Origin: Streptococcus suis
GTDB lineage: Bacteria > Bacillota > Bacilli > Lactobacillales > Streptococcaceae
Reading direction: 5' to 3'
Length of the DNA stretch: 64,000 nt
Assembly: GCF_024509555.1 (NCBI RefSeq)
Contig: NZ_JAMWEL010000002.1
Span: 118,059 to 182,058, forward strand
The notes beneath the pieces are model-generated. The model searched no databases and was not told where the DNA came from. It saw nothing but the letters and a program-made list of their open reading frames with translations. This document shows positions 1 through 11,208 of this stretch, piece after piece; position 1 is the stretch's first letter; every line of letters begins with the position of its first letter. Position numbers and translations under genes: made by a program.

Positions 1-156
1 TGGTTCAGAAGCAGTTGCTCCTGTATTTGCCAAGACAGTTGGTGCCTGTAACATACCGGCTAGGAAGATACCGACTACAACTGAGCCTACTCCCCAGTTA
101 CGTTTGCGTATCGAATATTGATACAATTTTTGATAATTTTTATCTTGTCTGTTCAT
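1..156 (-). CDS. YSIRK signal-peptide surface protein, 5' end only
   Basis: Partial gene: the first 52 codons run off the left edge of the window. The N-terminus carries a YSIRK motif (YSIRKRNWGVGSVVVG), then a hydrophobic stretch (GIFLAGMLQAPTVLA) and the likely signal peptidase site LA-NT. In the family, YSIRK/GxxS signals direct septal secretion of cell-wall-anchored LPXTG proteins; the sorting signal itself would lie outside the window. The start ATG is set by a GGAGGA ribosome site 5 nt upstream. The identity of the mature protein (adhesin, enzyme or other) cannot be told from this fragment. Confidence 0.85.
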   Translation of the reverse strand, partial: MNRQDKNYQKLYQYSIRKRNWGVGSVVVGIFLAGMLQAPTVLANTGATASEP

Positions 157-480
157 ATTTTCCTCCATTTTTTTGTTTACAAAGATAAAAAGTTATACGA
201 CGAAAGTGTTACATCCTCCCTTTTTCAGTTTCTGGTGGTTATTTTTGCTATCTTAACCACATAATATATCTTGTTATTCAATAGTATATTAACATAAAAG
301 TGTCCAAGATTGCAAGCGTTTTCTTGTTGGTTTTATATTTTTTTCTTCCAACCATTCCTAACCAGCTGAGATAGCTAATATAAATCTGTCACCTCTGGCA
401 TTTCCTTAAAAACTATCATCTCAAAGACCTATAATGTGAATATAAAGTAAGCCCTACTCCACTAGTTGCAAACAAAAGAA

Positions 481-503
481 GCCGTTAGAAATCTTCTAAC
501 GAC
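481..503 (-). terminator. Putative terminator of the Rpn locus
   Basis: Arms GTTAGAA/TTCTAAC extended by GCC/GAC at the base form a hairpin; read leftward it is followed by a T-rich tract (TTCTTTTGTTTG). It would end leftward transcription through the Rpn gene and its partial copies. Confidence 0.45.
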
Positions 504-597
504 CTTGTCTGAAGTATTAGAAACCTTTCGATAAGCTGGTTTCATAAATTATAGAGCCTCTATTTATAGAAATGGTTGCTTTAGACGATCTCCAATG

Positions 598-645
598 CAG
601 ACTCGTTTTTTACCTTATAGACAGACTTGTATTTTACCTTATAGA
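598..645. repeat. Two tandem copies of a 24-bp unit
   Basis: Copy 1 is 598-621 and copy 2 is 622-645. They differ at two of 24 positions and share the block TTTTACCTTATAGA. They lie just beyond the last partial Rpn copy. Function unknown. Confidence 0.7.
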
Positions 646-676
646 ATGTGAGAGAAAGCTGGTTGAAATAATAGAG

Positions 677-1096
677 ATTATGTATTAGCTTTCGACTCAC
701 TTTGAAGTTGGAGAACTCGCTCAATAGGGAGATTTAAGCTATTCGATATGACTGCAACATCAAATCCAGCCAACAATAAATTACGCGCAGAGTAAATAAG
801 TCCTTCTTCGCGTCCCTTCTCAAGCCCTTCTTCAAATCCGTCTTCCTTGGCAGTCATAGTCTTTTATTTTACTTTTAGTACTAGGCAACGAGCCGCAGGC
901 ATAACTGAAGTTAGACAAGGCGAGTTAACAACGTAATAAAAGCTAAAATAAATGACGTTATCAAGGTAGCGTAACTGAACTCAACACTATCCAATTGCTT
1001 ATCCCACATGTCTTGTTCCTCCTTGGTCCAGCTTGTAAAATCTAAGGCGTGTTCTGCCTGAGATATAATCTTGTCAGGTTGAATGGTAAAGTCGAA
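677..1096 (-). pseudogene. Second partial copy of the Rpn-family gene 3' end, interrupted by a repeat
   Basis: Leftward reading gives DFTIQPDKIISQAEHALDF and onward, matching the last third of the neighbouring full gene, then runs into a palindromic repeat inserted at about 857-960 and stops inside it. Beyond the insert the matching tail resumes (EDGFEEGLEKGREEG and onward, ending QSESKANT). It has no start of its own and is broken, so it is a decayed 3'-end duplicate. Confidence 0.75.
857..960. repeat. Palindrome-ended interspersed repeat, copy 1
   Basis: About 104 bp inserted in the distal Rpn partial copy: comparison with the two other copies of that segment shows sequence continuity on both sides. 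The ends are imperfect inverted repeats (ATTTTACTTTTAGTAC on the left; GTAATAAAAGCTAAAAT on the right). The inside shares the block ACTAGGCAACGAG and GCGAGTTAAC with the copy at 14046-14151. TA lies at both outer edges, which suggests but does not prove a TA target duplication. Confidence 0.75.
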
Positions 1097-1426
1097 TCAG
1101 TTATTAGCTTGCAACTCACTTTGGAGTTGGAGAACTCGCTCAAGAGAGAGATTTAGGCTGTTCGATATTACTGCAACATCAACTCCAGCCAACAATAAAT
1201 TACGTGCAGAGTAAATAAGCCCTTCTTCACGACCACGCTCAAGTCCTTCTTCAAATCCGTCTTCCTTGGCAGTCACCAAGGTAGCGTAGCTAATTTCAAG
1301 GCTATCAATTTGCTTATCCCACATGTCTTGTTCCTCCTTTGTCCAGCTTGTAAAGTCTAAGGCGTGTTCTGCCTGAGATATAATCTTGTCAGGTTGACAT
1401 AGTAAACCAGCATCAGGTATTGGCAT
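1097..1426 (-). pseudogene. First partial copy of the Rpn-family gene 3' end
   Basis: An open frame of 109 codons starting MPIPDAGLLC, then QPDKIISQAEHALDF onward to QSELQANN. From QPDKII on it is nearly identical to the C-terminal part of the full-length gene directly upstream, but it lacks the nuclease domain. Its ATG overlaps the stop region of the full gene, so reinitiation is conceivable; the ribosome site is weak. Unlike the full gene it keeps the insert LERGREEG after EDGFEEG. Most likely a duplicated 3' cassette and not an independent gene. Confidence 0.7.
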
Positions 1427-2291
1427 TCAACTCACTTTGAAGTTGGAGAACTCGCTCAAGAGGGAGGTTTAAGCTGTTCGATATGACTGTAACATCAACT
1501 CCAGCCAACAATAAATTACGCGCAGAGTAAATAAGTCCTTCTTCAAATCCATCTTCCTTGGCAGTCATCAAGGTAGCGTAACTGACCTCAAGGCTATCAA
1601 TTTGCTTATCCCACATATCTTTTTCCTCCTTTGTCCAGCTTGTAAAGTCTAAGGCGTGTTCTGCCTGAGATATAATCTTGTCAGGTTGAATGGTAAAGTC
1701 GCGGTTACCGAAAAATTCAAACCATTTTTTGACATCGTAGTCGGAAATGGTTTCGGGTTGGTACTTATCCAACTCCAGAAAAGCCATCTTCAAGAGACTA
1801 TGGTGCTTGGAGCTGGTTTTGGGTTTGACAGTCAGCTCTTCATTGGTCTCCTCTTCACGCAGGCTAAACACGTGGAAAGGCTTGTCGTCTTCGAAATAAT
1901 TTTTCTCCAAGAGAGCGATACCGTAAACAGGGTAAATAGACTCATGTGTGGAATGGGTATCGCCATGTTCCTGACGAACCTTTTCGACGTTGTCATGCAC
2001 CTGCGTACAAATATAAGCCCAGAGGCGATTGACAAAGGTCTTTTGCTTGGCAATCTGGATTTCAATGACGACTTGGGTCCCATCGTCCAATTTAACCAAA
2101 ATATCCGTTACAGTGTAGAAACCCTTGGGTAAGTCATCATTGGGCAGGCGAATCTGATGACCATCCAGAAGTTCAACTTCTTGAACAGGCAAGTCCAAAA
2201 TATCTGAAATAAAGGCCTTAGTCACTTCCGTGTTTTGAAAAATTTTCTTGGCAACCGTGTCTTGTGTTGGTTTCAATAGGGTATGTCTCAA
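1413..2291 (-). CDS. Rpn family recombination-promoting nuclease / putative transposase
   Basis: 292 residues. The N-terminal part has the features of the Rpn/PD-(D/E)XK transposase-like family: KPTQDTVAKKIFQN near the start, then D at about 69 in LVKLDDGTQVVIEIQIAKQ, where D-x(n)-ExQ is the family's nuclease core, and RLWAYICTQ. The C-terminal 90 residues are charged and helical (WTKEEKDMWDKQ, EDGFEEG, LQLQSEL). In the family, Rpn proteins are DNA endonucleases that raise RecA-independent recombination; here that is inference. The start is TTG with AAAGGA upstream. Its own 3' third is repeated twice just downstream. The C-terminal region lacks the LERGREEG segment present in both partial copies. 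Confidence 0.75.
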   Translation of the reverse strand: MRHTLLKPTQDTVAKKIFQNTEVTKAFISDILDLPVQEVELLDGHQIRLPNDDLPKGFYTVTDILVKLDDGTQVVIEIQIAKQKTFVNRLWAYICTQVHDNVEKVRQEHGDTHSTHESIYPVYGIALLEKNYFEDDKPFHVFSLREEETNEELTVKPKTSSKHHSLLKMAFLELDKYQPETISDYDVKKWFEFFGNRDFTIQPDKIISQAEHALDFTSWTKEEKDMWDKQIDSLEVSYATLMTAKEDGFEEGLIYSARNLLLAGVDVTVISNSLNLPLERVLQLQSELNANT

Positions 2292-2451
2292 AATACCACA
2301 TCCTTTTCATCTGATTTCTTTATAAGTAACCTCGTATTCATTGGTTCTACTTTTTTATTCGAAAACAAATGAAAAAATTTTCTATATATAGTATATCATA
2401 AATGAAAAAAGCTAACATATCATAAGTGTTTATCTCATAAGAAATCTAAGC

Positions 2452-2481
2452 TTGACAACCCTGACCATTCAAGTGTATAAT
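2452..2481 (+). promoter_or_regulatory. serS promoter
   Basis: TTGACA at 2452-2457 and TATAAT at 2476-2481 with an 18-nt spacer. Transcription should start near 2488, at the beginning of the T-box leader. Confidence 0.8.
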
Positions 2482-2487
2482 CTAAGA

Positions 2488-3956
<1,469 letters not shown>

Positions 3957-3967
3957 AGGTAAAGAAT

Positions 3968-4183
3968 ATGAAAAAGAAATGGTATAAGGACAAAAGTCGT
4001 GGTGAACTGGCTGGCGTTATCGCAGGTCTTTATGACTACTTTGACCTATATGAAAACTACGGTTGGAAATTAGAAAATGTTCGTTTGGTGGTCATTCTAC
4101 TAGCTATTGTCACCAACCTTCCCTTTCTAACTGCCTACATCATTCTAGCCATACTTTTACCAGACAAGTCTGAACTTAACTAA
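3968..4183 (+). CDS. PspC-domain small membrane protein
   Basis: 71 residues. The pattern fits the PspC domain: charged start (KKKWYKDKSRGELAGVIAGLYDYF), then NVRLVVILLAIVTNLPFLTAYIILAILLP, a single hydrophobic hairpin or membrane segment. PspC proteins belong to envelope-stress circuits in other bacteria; in streptococci the role is little known. It starts 11 nt after serS with AGAGGT upstream, so it probably reads through from serS. Confidence 0.8.
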   Translation: MKKKWYKDKSRGELAGVIAGLYDYFDLYENYGWKLENVRLVVILLAIVTNLPFLTAYIILAILLPDKSELN

Positions 4184-4190
4184 AGCACGC

Positions 4191-4220
4191 AAAAGACGAC
4201 TCCAAACGGAATCGTCTTTT
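4191..4220. terminator. Bidirectional terminator
   Basis: AAAAGACGA/TCGTCTTTT stem with an 8-nt loop, T-rich on both strands. It separates the rightward serS-PspC unit from the leftward CPBP genes. Confidence 0.8.
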
Positions 4221-4228
4221 CTTTATGC

Positions 4229-4897
4229 TTATTGAAAATAGTAAAATGCCACTACCGCCCAGGCATTGTTGATAAAATGCACTGCCATGGGATAGATGAG
4301 GTAATCTGTCTTGTAGTAGAGGTAAGCCATTAAAAATCCTGGGCTGGCATAAATGATCCATGAACCTAAATCTGTCGGTCCATGCAGGAAAGCAAATACC
4401 AAGCCAGATACTACAATTCCCAAAATCTTGTGCTTTTCAAAAAACTTTTTGAACAGATAGCCTCTGACAATGATCTCCTCTGAAATAGCTGCCTGAAAGG
4501 CTATTCTGACAAAGGCTAACCAAAACGGAATCATTCGTAACAGCTTATCAATGCCAATCTGATTAGCCGTATCTTCAATCCCTTGAAGGTCCATGATAGT
4601 ATGTCCTAAGACAGTAGAAAAGCTGGTAAATAGTAAGGTCAGGGCGACCAGTCCAAGTCCCTTCCAGGTCAGGAATTTTCTATCCCAAATGGCAAGCCCT
4701 TTCCTTTCTGCCAACCAACACATAATGACCATAATTCCAATAGAAGACAGACCTGCAGTCCATTGAGCAACTTGCGAGGTGGATTTTTGCAATACGAAAG
4801 TTGGAATGATTTCAAGAAGCAATAATAGAAAGGCCTGCAATAAAATCCAGATTTTCCTACAAATCCATTCCAATCGTTGACTGAATGTTTCTAGCAT
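4229..4897 (-). CDS. CPBP family intramembrane metalloprotease (copy 2)
   Basis: 222 residues, several membrane segments. The C-terminal half has the CPBP (Abi/CAAX-protease-like) signature: SEEIIVRGYLF (EExxxR), VFAFLHG with a histidine, and AVHFINNAW with the last conserved histidine and asparagine. Family members are membrane glutamic/metal-dependent proteases, some giving self-immunity to bacteriocins; the substrate here is unknown. It is a paralogue of the gene immediately upstream (4939-5601): the last 90 residues are almost the same. Confidence 0.85.
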   Translation of the reverse strand: MLETFSQRLEWICRKIWILLQAFLLLLLEIIPTFVLQKSTSQVAQWTAGLSSIGIMVIMCWLAERKGLAIWDRKFLTWKGLGLVALTLLFTSFSTVLGHTIMDLQGIEDTANQIGIDKLLRMIPFWLAFVRIAFQAAISEEIIVRGYLFKKFFEKHKILGIVVSGLVFAFLHGPTDLGSWIIYASPGFLMAYLYYKTDYLIYPMAVHFINNAWAVVAFYYFQ

Positions 4898-4938
4898 TTC
4901 TCTTTTTCCTCCGTTCTTCTTTCTATCCTGTTCAGTAA

Positions 4939-5601
4939 CTATAAATAATAGAACGCCAGCACCGACCAGGCATTATTGATAAAATGAACTGCTATTGGGT
5001 AAATCAGATAATCTGTCTTATAGTACAAGTAAGCCAAGATAAAACCTGGACTAGCATAAATAATCCATGAACCCAAATCTGTTGGTCCATGCAGGAAAGC
5101 AAAAATCAAACCAGATACTACAATTCCCAGAATCTTGTGCTTTTCAAATAGCTTTTTGAATAGATAGCCTCTGACAATGATCTCCTCGGTAATGGCTGCC
5201 TGACAGGCTATTCTTACAAAGGCTAACCAAAATGGAATGTTTTCTAATAACTTTGTCAATTCAAGCTCATTGCTGGTTTCTTCAATCCCCTGAAGTTCCA
5301 TAATGTAATAACCAAGGTGTTTAAACAGCTGAGCTACCGCAAATGTTAAGACAACTAAACCAAGACCTTTCCAAGTTAAAACATTGCTATCCCAAATCTT
5401 GATATCATTCTTCTCAGCTCTCCAGTACATAAGGACAAGGATGCCAACGGACAACAAGGCTGCTCCCCACTGAGCCCATTGTAAAGTAGATAGGTCTAAT
5501 ATCGCATCTGGAAGAACAGCTAGCACCATGAAACCAAACACTCTCAGCAAAATCCAAAATTTTTGACCAAGCCATTTCAAACCTTTACTGAATGTTTCCA
5601 T
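4939..5601 (-). CDS. CPBP family intramembrane metalloprotease (copy 1)
   Basis: 220 residues with the same layout as its downstream neighbour: N-terminal membrane helices (KFWILLRVFGFMVLAVLP), TEEIIVRGYLF, IFAFLHG, and a C-terminal AVHFINNAW. The two probably arose by tandem duplication and form one leftward unit with a 41-nt gap. The N-terminal halves have diverged more than the catalytic halves, as expected if they differ in substrate. No bacteriocin precursor was seen beside them. Confidence 0.85.
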   Translation of the reverse strand: METFSKGLKWLGQKFWILLRVFGFMVLAVLPDAILDLSTLQWAQWGAALLSVGILVLMYWRAEKNDIKIWDSNVLTWKGLGLVVLTFAVAQLFKHLGYYIMELQGIEETSNELELTKLLENIPFWLAFVRIACQAAITEEIIVRGYLFKKLFEKHKILGIVVSGLIFAFLHGPTDLGSWIIYASPGFILAYLYYKTDYLIYPIAVHFINNAWSVLAFYYL

Positions 5602-5728
5602 ATCAATCTCCTTTTCTACTCCAGACCATCGAATACATCCAACCTATCATGGATTGTATAGAACATTCATGTATTATTCTAATAAAACAATTTTACAACA
5701 ATACAATTCTTTTGTCAATAAGAACCTA

Positions 5729-5748
5729 GAAAAAAATACTAGGTCTTC

Positions 5749-5760
<12 letters not shown>
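5729..5760 (-). terminator. Terminator of the fab/acc cluster
   Basis: Leftward AAAATACTAGG/CCTAGTATTTT hairpin with a following run of T. It begins inside the last codons of accA. Confidence 0.8.
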
Positions 5761-7394
<1,634 letters not shown>

Positions 7395-7399
7395 CTAGT

Positions 7400-8773
7400 T
7401 TACTTTTTTAATTCTTCCTGATAGCGGGGTAAAAATTCTTCCATGAGATAGGCGGTGTCGTAATCACCAGCTACCACTCGCTTGTCGGAAATCAAGTCCA
7501 GCTGGAAGTCCGTATTGGTCACCACTCCGTCAATTTCCAATTCGTAGAGGGCTCGTTGCATCTTCATCAGGGCTTCAAAACGATTTTCCCCATGCACGAT
7601 GACCTTGGCAATCATAGAATCATAATAAGGCGGAATGGTGTAGCCTGGATAAACTGCCGAATCCACACGCAAACCAACACCACCGCTTGGCAGGTAGAGA
7701 TTGGAAATCTTACCTGGACTTGGGGCAAAATTGAAGGCTGGATTCTCAGCATTGATACGGCATTCAATGGCATGACCTGTAATCTTCACATCTTCTTGGC
7801 GGACACTGAGTGCCTGCCCAGCCGCAATCTTGATTTGCTCCTTGACAATATCTACACCTGTGACAAATTCGGTAACAGGATGTTCTACCTGCACCCGTGT
7901 GTTCATTTCCATGAAGTAAAATTCGCCCTTGGCTTCGTCCAAAAGGAACTCAATGGTTCCTGCATTTTCATAGCCGACTGATTGAGCTGCACGGACTGCA
8001 GCCTGACCAATACGTTCCCGCATGGTCTGGCCGATAGCAATCGACGGAGCTTCTTCCAAGACCTTCTGGTTGTTGCGTTGAAGGGAACAATCCCGTTCTC
8101 CCAGATGAATAACATGGCCGTGTTGATCCGCTAAAATCTGTACTTCGATGTGGCGGGCTGGATAGACGACACGCTCCATATACATGGCTCCGTTACCAAA
8201 GGCTGCCTTGGCTTCGCTGGAAGCTGATTCAAAGGCAGGCACTAGGTCTTCGGCTTTTTCAACCTTACGAATTCCCTTACCGCCACCACCTGCCGATGCC
8301 TTGAGCATGACAGGGTAGCCAATCTTTTCAGCGATTTCAAGGGCTTCTTGGCTGGTTAAGACTTCACCGTCTGACCCAGGAATAACAGGCACCTGAGCCT
8401 TAATCATCTCTGCTCGTGCATTGATTTTATCCCCCATGGTATCCATAACCGTCCCAGAAGGTCCGATGAACTTGATACCAACCTCTTCACAGAGGGTGGC
8501 GAATTTGGAGTTTTCACTCAAAAATCCAAAGCCAGGATGAATGGCCTGGACACCTGTCACAACAGCCGCCGAGATGACTGCCTGCATATTGAGATAGGAG
8601 TCTGTCGAACGAGCAGGTCCGATACAGACAGCCTCATCTGCCAACATGGTGTGGAGGGCTTCCTTGTCAGCCTCTGAATAGACAGCCACCGTCGAAATCC
8701 CCAGCTCCCTGGCCGCACGAATGATCCGCACCGCAATCTCACCACGATTGGCAATCAAAATCTTCTCAAACAT
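7400..8773 (-). CDS. accC: Biotin carboxylase subunit of acetyl-CoA carboxylase
   Basis: 457 residues. ATP-dependent carboxylation of the biotin carried by AccB. It begins with the biotin carboxylase N-domain (FEKILIANRGEIAVRIIRAAR), followed by the ATP-grasp glycine loop ASAGGGGKGIRKV, the HIEVQILAD and ERDCSLQRNNQK segments, and EMNTRVQVEHPVTE with the catalytic residues. A 296-nt gap, filled by a palindromic repeat, separates it from fabZ upstream. Confidence 0.97.
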   Translation of the reverse strand: MFEKILIANRGEIAVRIIRAARELGISTVAVYSEADKEALHTMLADEAVCIGPARSTDSYLNMQAVISAAVVTGVQAIHPGFGFLSENSKFATLCEEVGIKFIGPSGTVMDTMGDKINARAEMIKAQVPVIPGSDGEVLTSQEALEIAEKIGYPVMLKASAGGGGKGIRKVEKAEDLVPAFESASSEAKAAFGNGAMYMERVVYPARHIEVQILADQHGHVIHLGERDCSLQRNNQKVLEEAPSIAIGQTMRERIGQAAVRAAQSVGYENAGTIEFLLDEAKGEFYFMEMNTRVQVEHPVTEFVTGVDIVKEQIKIAAGQALSVRQEDVKITGHAIECRINAENPAFNFAPSPGKISNLYLPSGGVGLRVDSAVYPGYTIPPYYDSMIAKVIVHGENRFEALMKMQRALYELEIDGVVTNTDFQLDLISDKRVVAGDYDTAYLMEEFLPRYQEELKK

Positions 8774-8856
8774 GATGAATCCTATCTCCTTTTTAACATA
8801 GAATAATTGTTATAACAATCTCAAGGTGAGAATATTAAATAATGGTTATCAATAGC

Positions 8857-9066
8857 AGTTCTTCATTTTACTTTTAGTGCTTAATCCAAAGGTTTGGGAA
8901 ACCTTTGGAGGTTGGAAATGAGACGAATAAAATTCGTATCAATTGTTGTAGACAGTACTTGGGTACGGCAAAACGAGTTCAAATAATGATAAAATTATTT
9001 GAAGTTGGAAATAAGGAAACGAAGTTTCCTCGTTCGTCGACGCAATAAAAGATAAAATGGAGAACT
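8857..9066. repeat. Palindrome-ended interspersed repeat, copy 2 (long form)
   Basis: 210 bp in the fabZ-accC gap. The ends are 25-bp imperfect inverted repeats (left begins AGTTCTTCATTTTAC; right ends GATAAAATGGAGAACT). It shares GTAGACAGTACT, GTACGGCAAA and AATAAAAGATAAA with copy 3. Extra internal hairpins are CCAAAGGTTT/AAACCTTTGG (8887-8909), TTCAAATAAT/ATTATTTGAA (8978-9003) and GGAAAC/GTTTCC. The transcript would be highly folded between the two genes. Confidence 0.8.
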
Positions 9067-9069
9067 GAT

Positions 9070-9492
9070 TTATTTTCCAATAGTAAAAGTCAACACCCCC
9101 GACGCAGCCAGTTTTCCGTCCACTTCTGCCTTTGCCTCAACGACCGCAATGGTTCCACGGCGTTTGACAAATGTCGCGGTCATGATTAACTGGTCACCAG
9201 GTACAACTTGCTTCTTAAATTTAACCTTGTCCATGCCGGCATAAAAGACCAGCTTGCCCTTGTTTTCTTCCTTGGACAACTCCAAGACACCTGCGGTTTG
9301 TGCCAAGGCCTCCATGATGAGAACGCCTGGCATAACAGGATAGTCTGGGAAATGCCCGTTGAAGAAAGGCTCGTTAATGGTCACATTTTTAAGGGCGACA
9401 ATCTCATCTTCTGATACTTCAAGGACACGATCGACCAGGAGCATAGGGTAGCGATGAGGAAGAGCCTCTTTAATTTTCAAAATATCAATCAT
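9070..9492 (-). CDS. fabZ: 3-hydroxyacyl-ACP dehydratase
   Basis: 140 residues. Removes water from 3-hydroxyacyl-ACP in each elongation round. The hot-dog fold active site is visible: catalytic histidine in [12 protein letters not shown] and glutamate in LIMEALAQ. It overlaps accB by 4 nt. In this lineage FabM, not FabA, makes the unsaturated branch. Confidence 0.97.
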   Translation of the reverse strand: MIDILKIKEALPHRYPMLLVDRVLEVSEDEIVALKNVTINEPFFNGHFPDYPVMPGVLIMEALAQTAGVLELSKEENKGKLVFYAGMDKVKFKKQVVPGDQLIMTATFVKRRGTIAVVEAKAEVDGKLAASGVLTFTIGK

Positions 9493-9959
9493 TTGATGCG
9501 TACCAATCCTTGTCCAAATTCTACAACATCTTGGTTGGCCACCAAAATCTCTGTGACCACACCGTCACGGTCAGCTGGTACTTCGTTCATGACCTTCATG
9601 GCTTCGATAATCATGAGAGTCTGGCCTTTTTTGACCGTATCGCCGACTGCTACAAAGGCTGGCTTGTCAGGGGCTGGTGACAAATAGGCCACACCAACAA
9701 GCGGACTTTCCACTACCGCACCCTCTGCCACAGAGCTAACTTCTGCTGGAGTTGCCTCACTGGTTTCAACTACCTGTACAGGAGCTGGACTTGCTGCAAC
9801 TACTGGAGCAAGCGGAGCTTCTACCGCTGGACTCGGAGCCGCTGTCGCCTGCTGGTTTTTGCTGAAATGCAAGGTTTCCCCAGCATTACTATATGAAAAT
9901 TCTCGCAAACTTGACTGGTCAAACTGACTCATCAAGTCCTTTATTTCTGTAATATTCAC
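9489..9959 (-). CDS. accB: Biotin carboxyl carrier protein
   Basis: 156 residues. Carries biotin between AccC and AccA/AccD. An N-terminal helix region ([18 protein letters not shown]) is followed by a flexible Ala/Pro/Val linker (about residues 38-80) and a biotinyl domain with the biotinylated lysine 122 in EAMKVMNEV. Start is GTG, with GGGAGG 5 nt upstream and directly after the fabF stop; no better ATG exists. Confidence 0.95.
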   Translation of the reverse strand: MNITEIKDLMSQFDQSSLREFSYSNAGETLHFSKNQQATAAPSPAVEAPLAPVVAASPAPVQVVETSEATPAEVSSVAEGAVVESPLVGVAYLSPAPDKPAFVAVGDTVKKGQTLMIIEAMKVMNEVPADRDGVVTEILVANQDVVEFGQGLVRIK

Positions 9960-11195
9960 TTAAGCCTCCCAACGTTTGAAAGCGATGACTGAATTATGCC
10001 CACCAAAGCCAAATGTATTTGAAATGGCATGACGGATTTCCATATCACGCCCCTGTCCATAAATGACATCCGCCTCAATGTAGTCAGACAACTCTGTCGT
10101 ACCAGCTGTCTTCGGTGCGTAAGAATGACGCATGGCCTCAATAACAGCCGCTGCTTCAACGGCACCCGCCGCACCCAACAAGTGACCCGTGAAGGACTTG
10201 GTGGAAGAAACTGGCGTGTTCTTGCCGAAGACGGATACGATAGCTTGACTTTCCCCTTTTTCATTAGCCGGTGTCGAAGTCCCATGGGCATTGATGTAGT
10301 CAATATCAGCTGGCTCCAAACCTGCCTCTGAAATGGCCAACTTCATAGCCTTGATAGCACCCAAACCTTCTGGGTGCGGAGAGGTCATGTGGTGGGCATC
10401 ACAGGTATTTCCATAGCCAACGATTTCAGCCAAGATGGTTGCCCCACGCGCCTCTGCATGCTCCAAACTTTCCAAGACCAAGACCGCAGCCCCTTCTCCC
10501 ATGACAAAACCATTGCGATCCTTGTCAAAGGGAATAGACGCACGTTCTGGGTCCTCAGTAGTCGACATAGCTGTCAAAGCTTGGAAACCACCGATTGCAA
10601 AAGGCGTAATAGCCGCTTCTGAACCACCTGCCAGCATAACATCCTGGAAGCCAAACTTGATTTCACGGAAGGCTTCTCCTAAGGCATCATTTGACGAAGC
10701 ACAGGCTGTGATGACACACTTGCAGACACCATTGGCACCGACCTGCATGGCAATATTTCCGGCCGCCATATTTGGAAGAGCTTTTGGAAGAGCCATAGGA
10801 CGAATCCGTTTTGGTCCTTTTTCGTTCATGCGAGCAACCTGCTCTTCGATTTCCAAAATCCCACCGATACCTGTTGATAAGATAACGCCAAAACGGTCAC
10901 TATCGATAGCTTCTATATCAAGATTAGCATTAGCTACTGCCTCTCGAGCTACATAGAGAGCATAGAGGGAATAGTTGTCATAGCGGTTGGTATCTTTTTT
11001 AACGAAGTATTTGTCAAAAGGAAAATCCTTAATTTCCGCTGCATTATGGACAGTGTACTGGCTAGTGTCAAACTTGGTAATCTTTCCGATACCAATCTTG
11101 CCATTGACCAAGCTATCCCAGAATTCTTCTGGCGTATTTCCAATTGGAGATGTCAGACCGTAGCCTGTCACCACTACACGATTTAGTTTTGTCAT
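9960..11195 (-). CDS. fabF: 3-oxoacyl-ACP synthase II
   Basis: 411 residues. Condenses malonyl-ACP with growing acyl-ACP. The Cys-His-His triad is visible in VITACASSNDALG, INAHGTSTPANE and SFTGHLLGAAGAVEA. I start it at ATG 11195 (MTKLNRVVVTG), preceded by AGAGAGG; a TTG two codons earlier is possible but unnecessary. Seven nucleotides separate it from fabG. Confidence 0.97.
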   Translation of the reverse strand: MTKLNRVVVTGYGLTSPIGNTPEEFWDSLVNGKIGIGKITKFDTSQYTVHNAAEIKDFPFDKYFVKKDTNRYDNYSLYALYVAREAVANANLDIEAIDSDRFGVILSTGIGGILEIEEQVARMNEKGPKRIRPMALPKALPNMAAGNIAMQVGANGVCKCVITACASSNDALGEAFREIKFGFQDVMLAGGSEAAITPFAIGGFQALTAMSTTEDPERASIPFDKDRNGFVMGEGAAVLVLESLEHAEARGATILAEIVGYGNTCDAHHMTSPHPEGLGAIKAMKLAISEAGLEPADIDYINAHGTSTPANEKGESQAIVSVFGKNTPVSSTKSFTGHLLGAAGAVEAAAVIEAMRHSYAPKTAGTTELSDYIEADVIYGQGRDMEIRHAISNTFGFGGHNSVIAFKRWEA

Positions 11196-11208
11196 TTTCA
11201 AACCTCTC

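Larger units (their letters stand above)
157..676. other. Gene-free stretch between surface protein gene and Rpn locus
   Basis: No convincing ORF. Seen here: AT-rich promoter region of the leftward surface protein gene with an inverted repeat GTGGTTA/TAACCAC (about 234-262), a terminator-like hairpin at 481-503, and a 24-bp direct repeat at 598-645. The rest shows no recognisable content. Confidence 0.6.

Noticed and set aside
598..645. Start of a CRISPR array
   Set aside because: Only two directly abutting 24-bp copies with no spacers and no cas genes.
1656..2132. 158-codon open frame on the plus strand opposite the Rpn gene
   Set aside because: It is the complement of a recognisable nuclease-family gene, has no ribosome site, and shows no family features.
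4229..5601. A bacteriocin production and immunity cassette around the CPBP pair
   Set aside because: No double-glycine leader peptide gene, ABC exporter or two-component system is seen nearby.
10029..10956. Open frames of 80 to 170 codons on the plus strand across fabF
   Set aside because: Shadows of a strongly coding gene on the other strand, a common effect of biased codon use.
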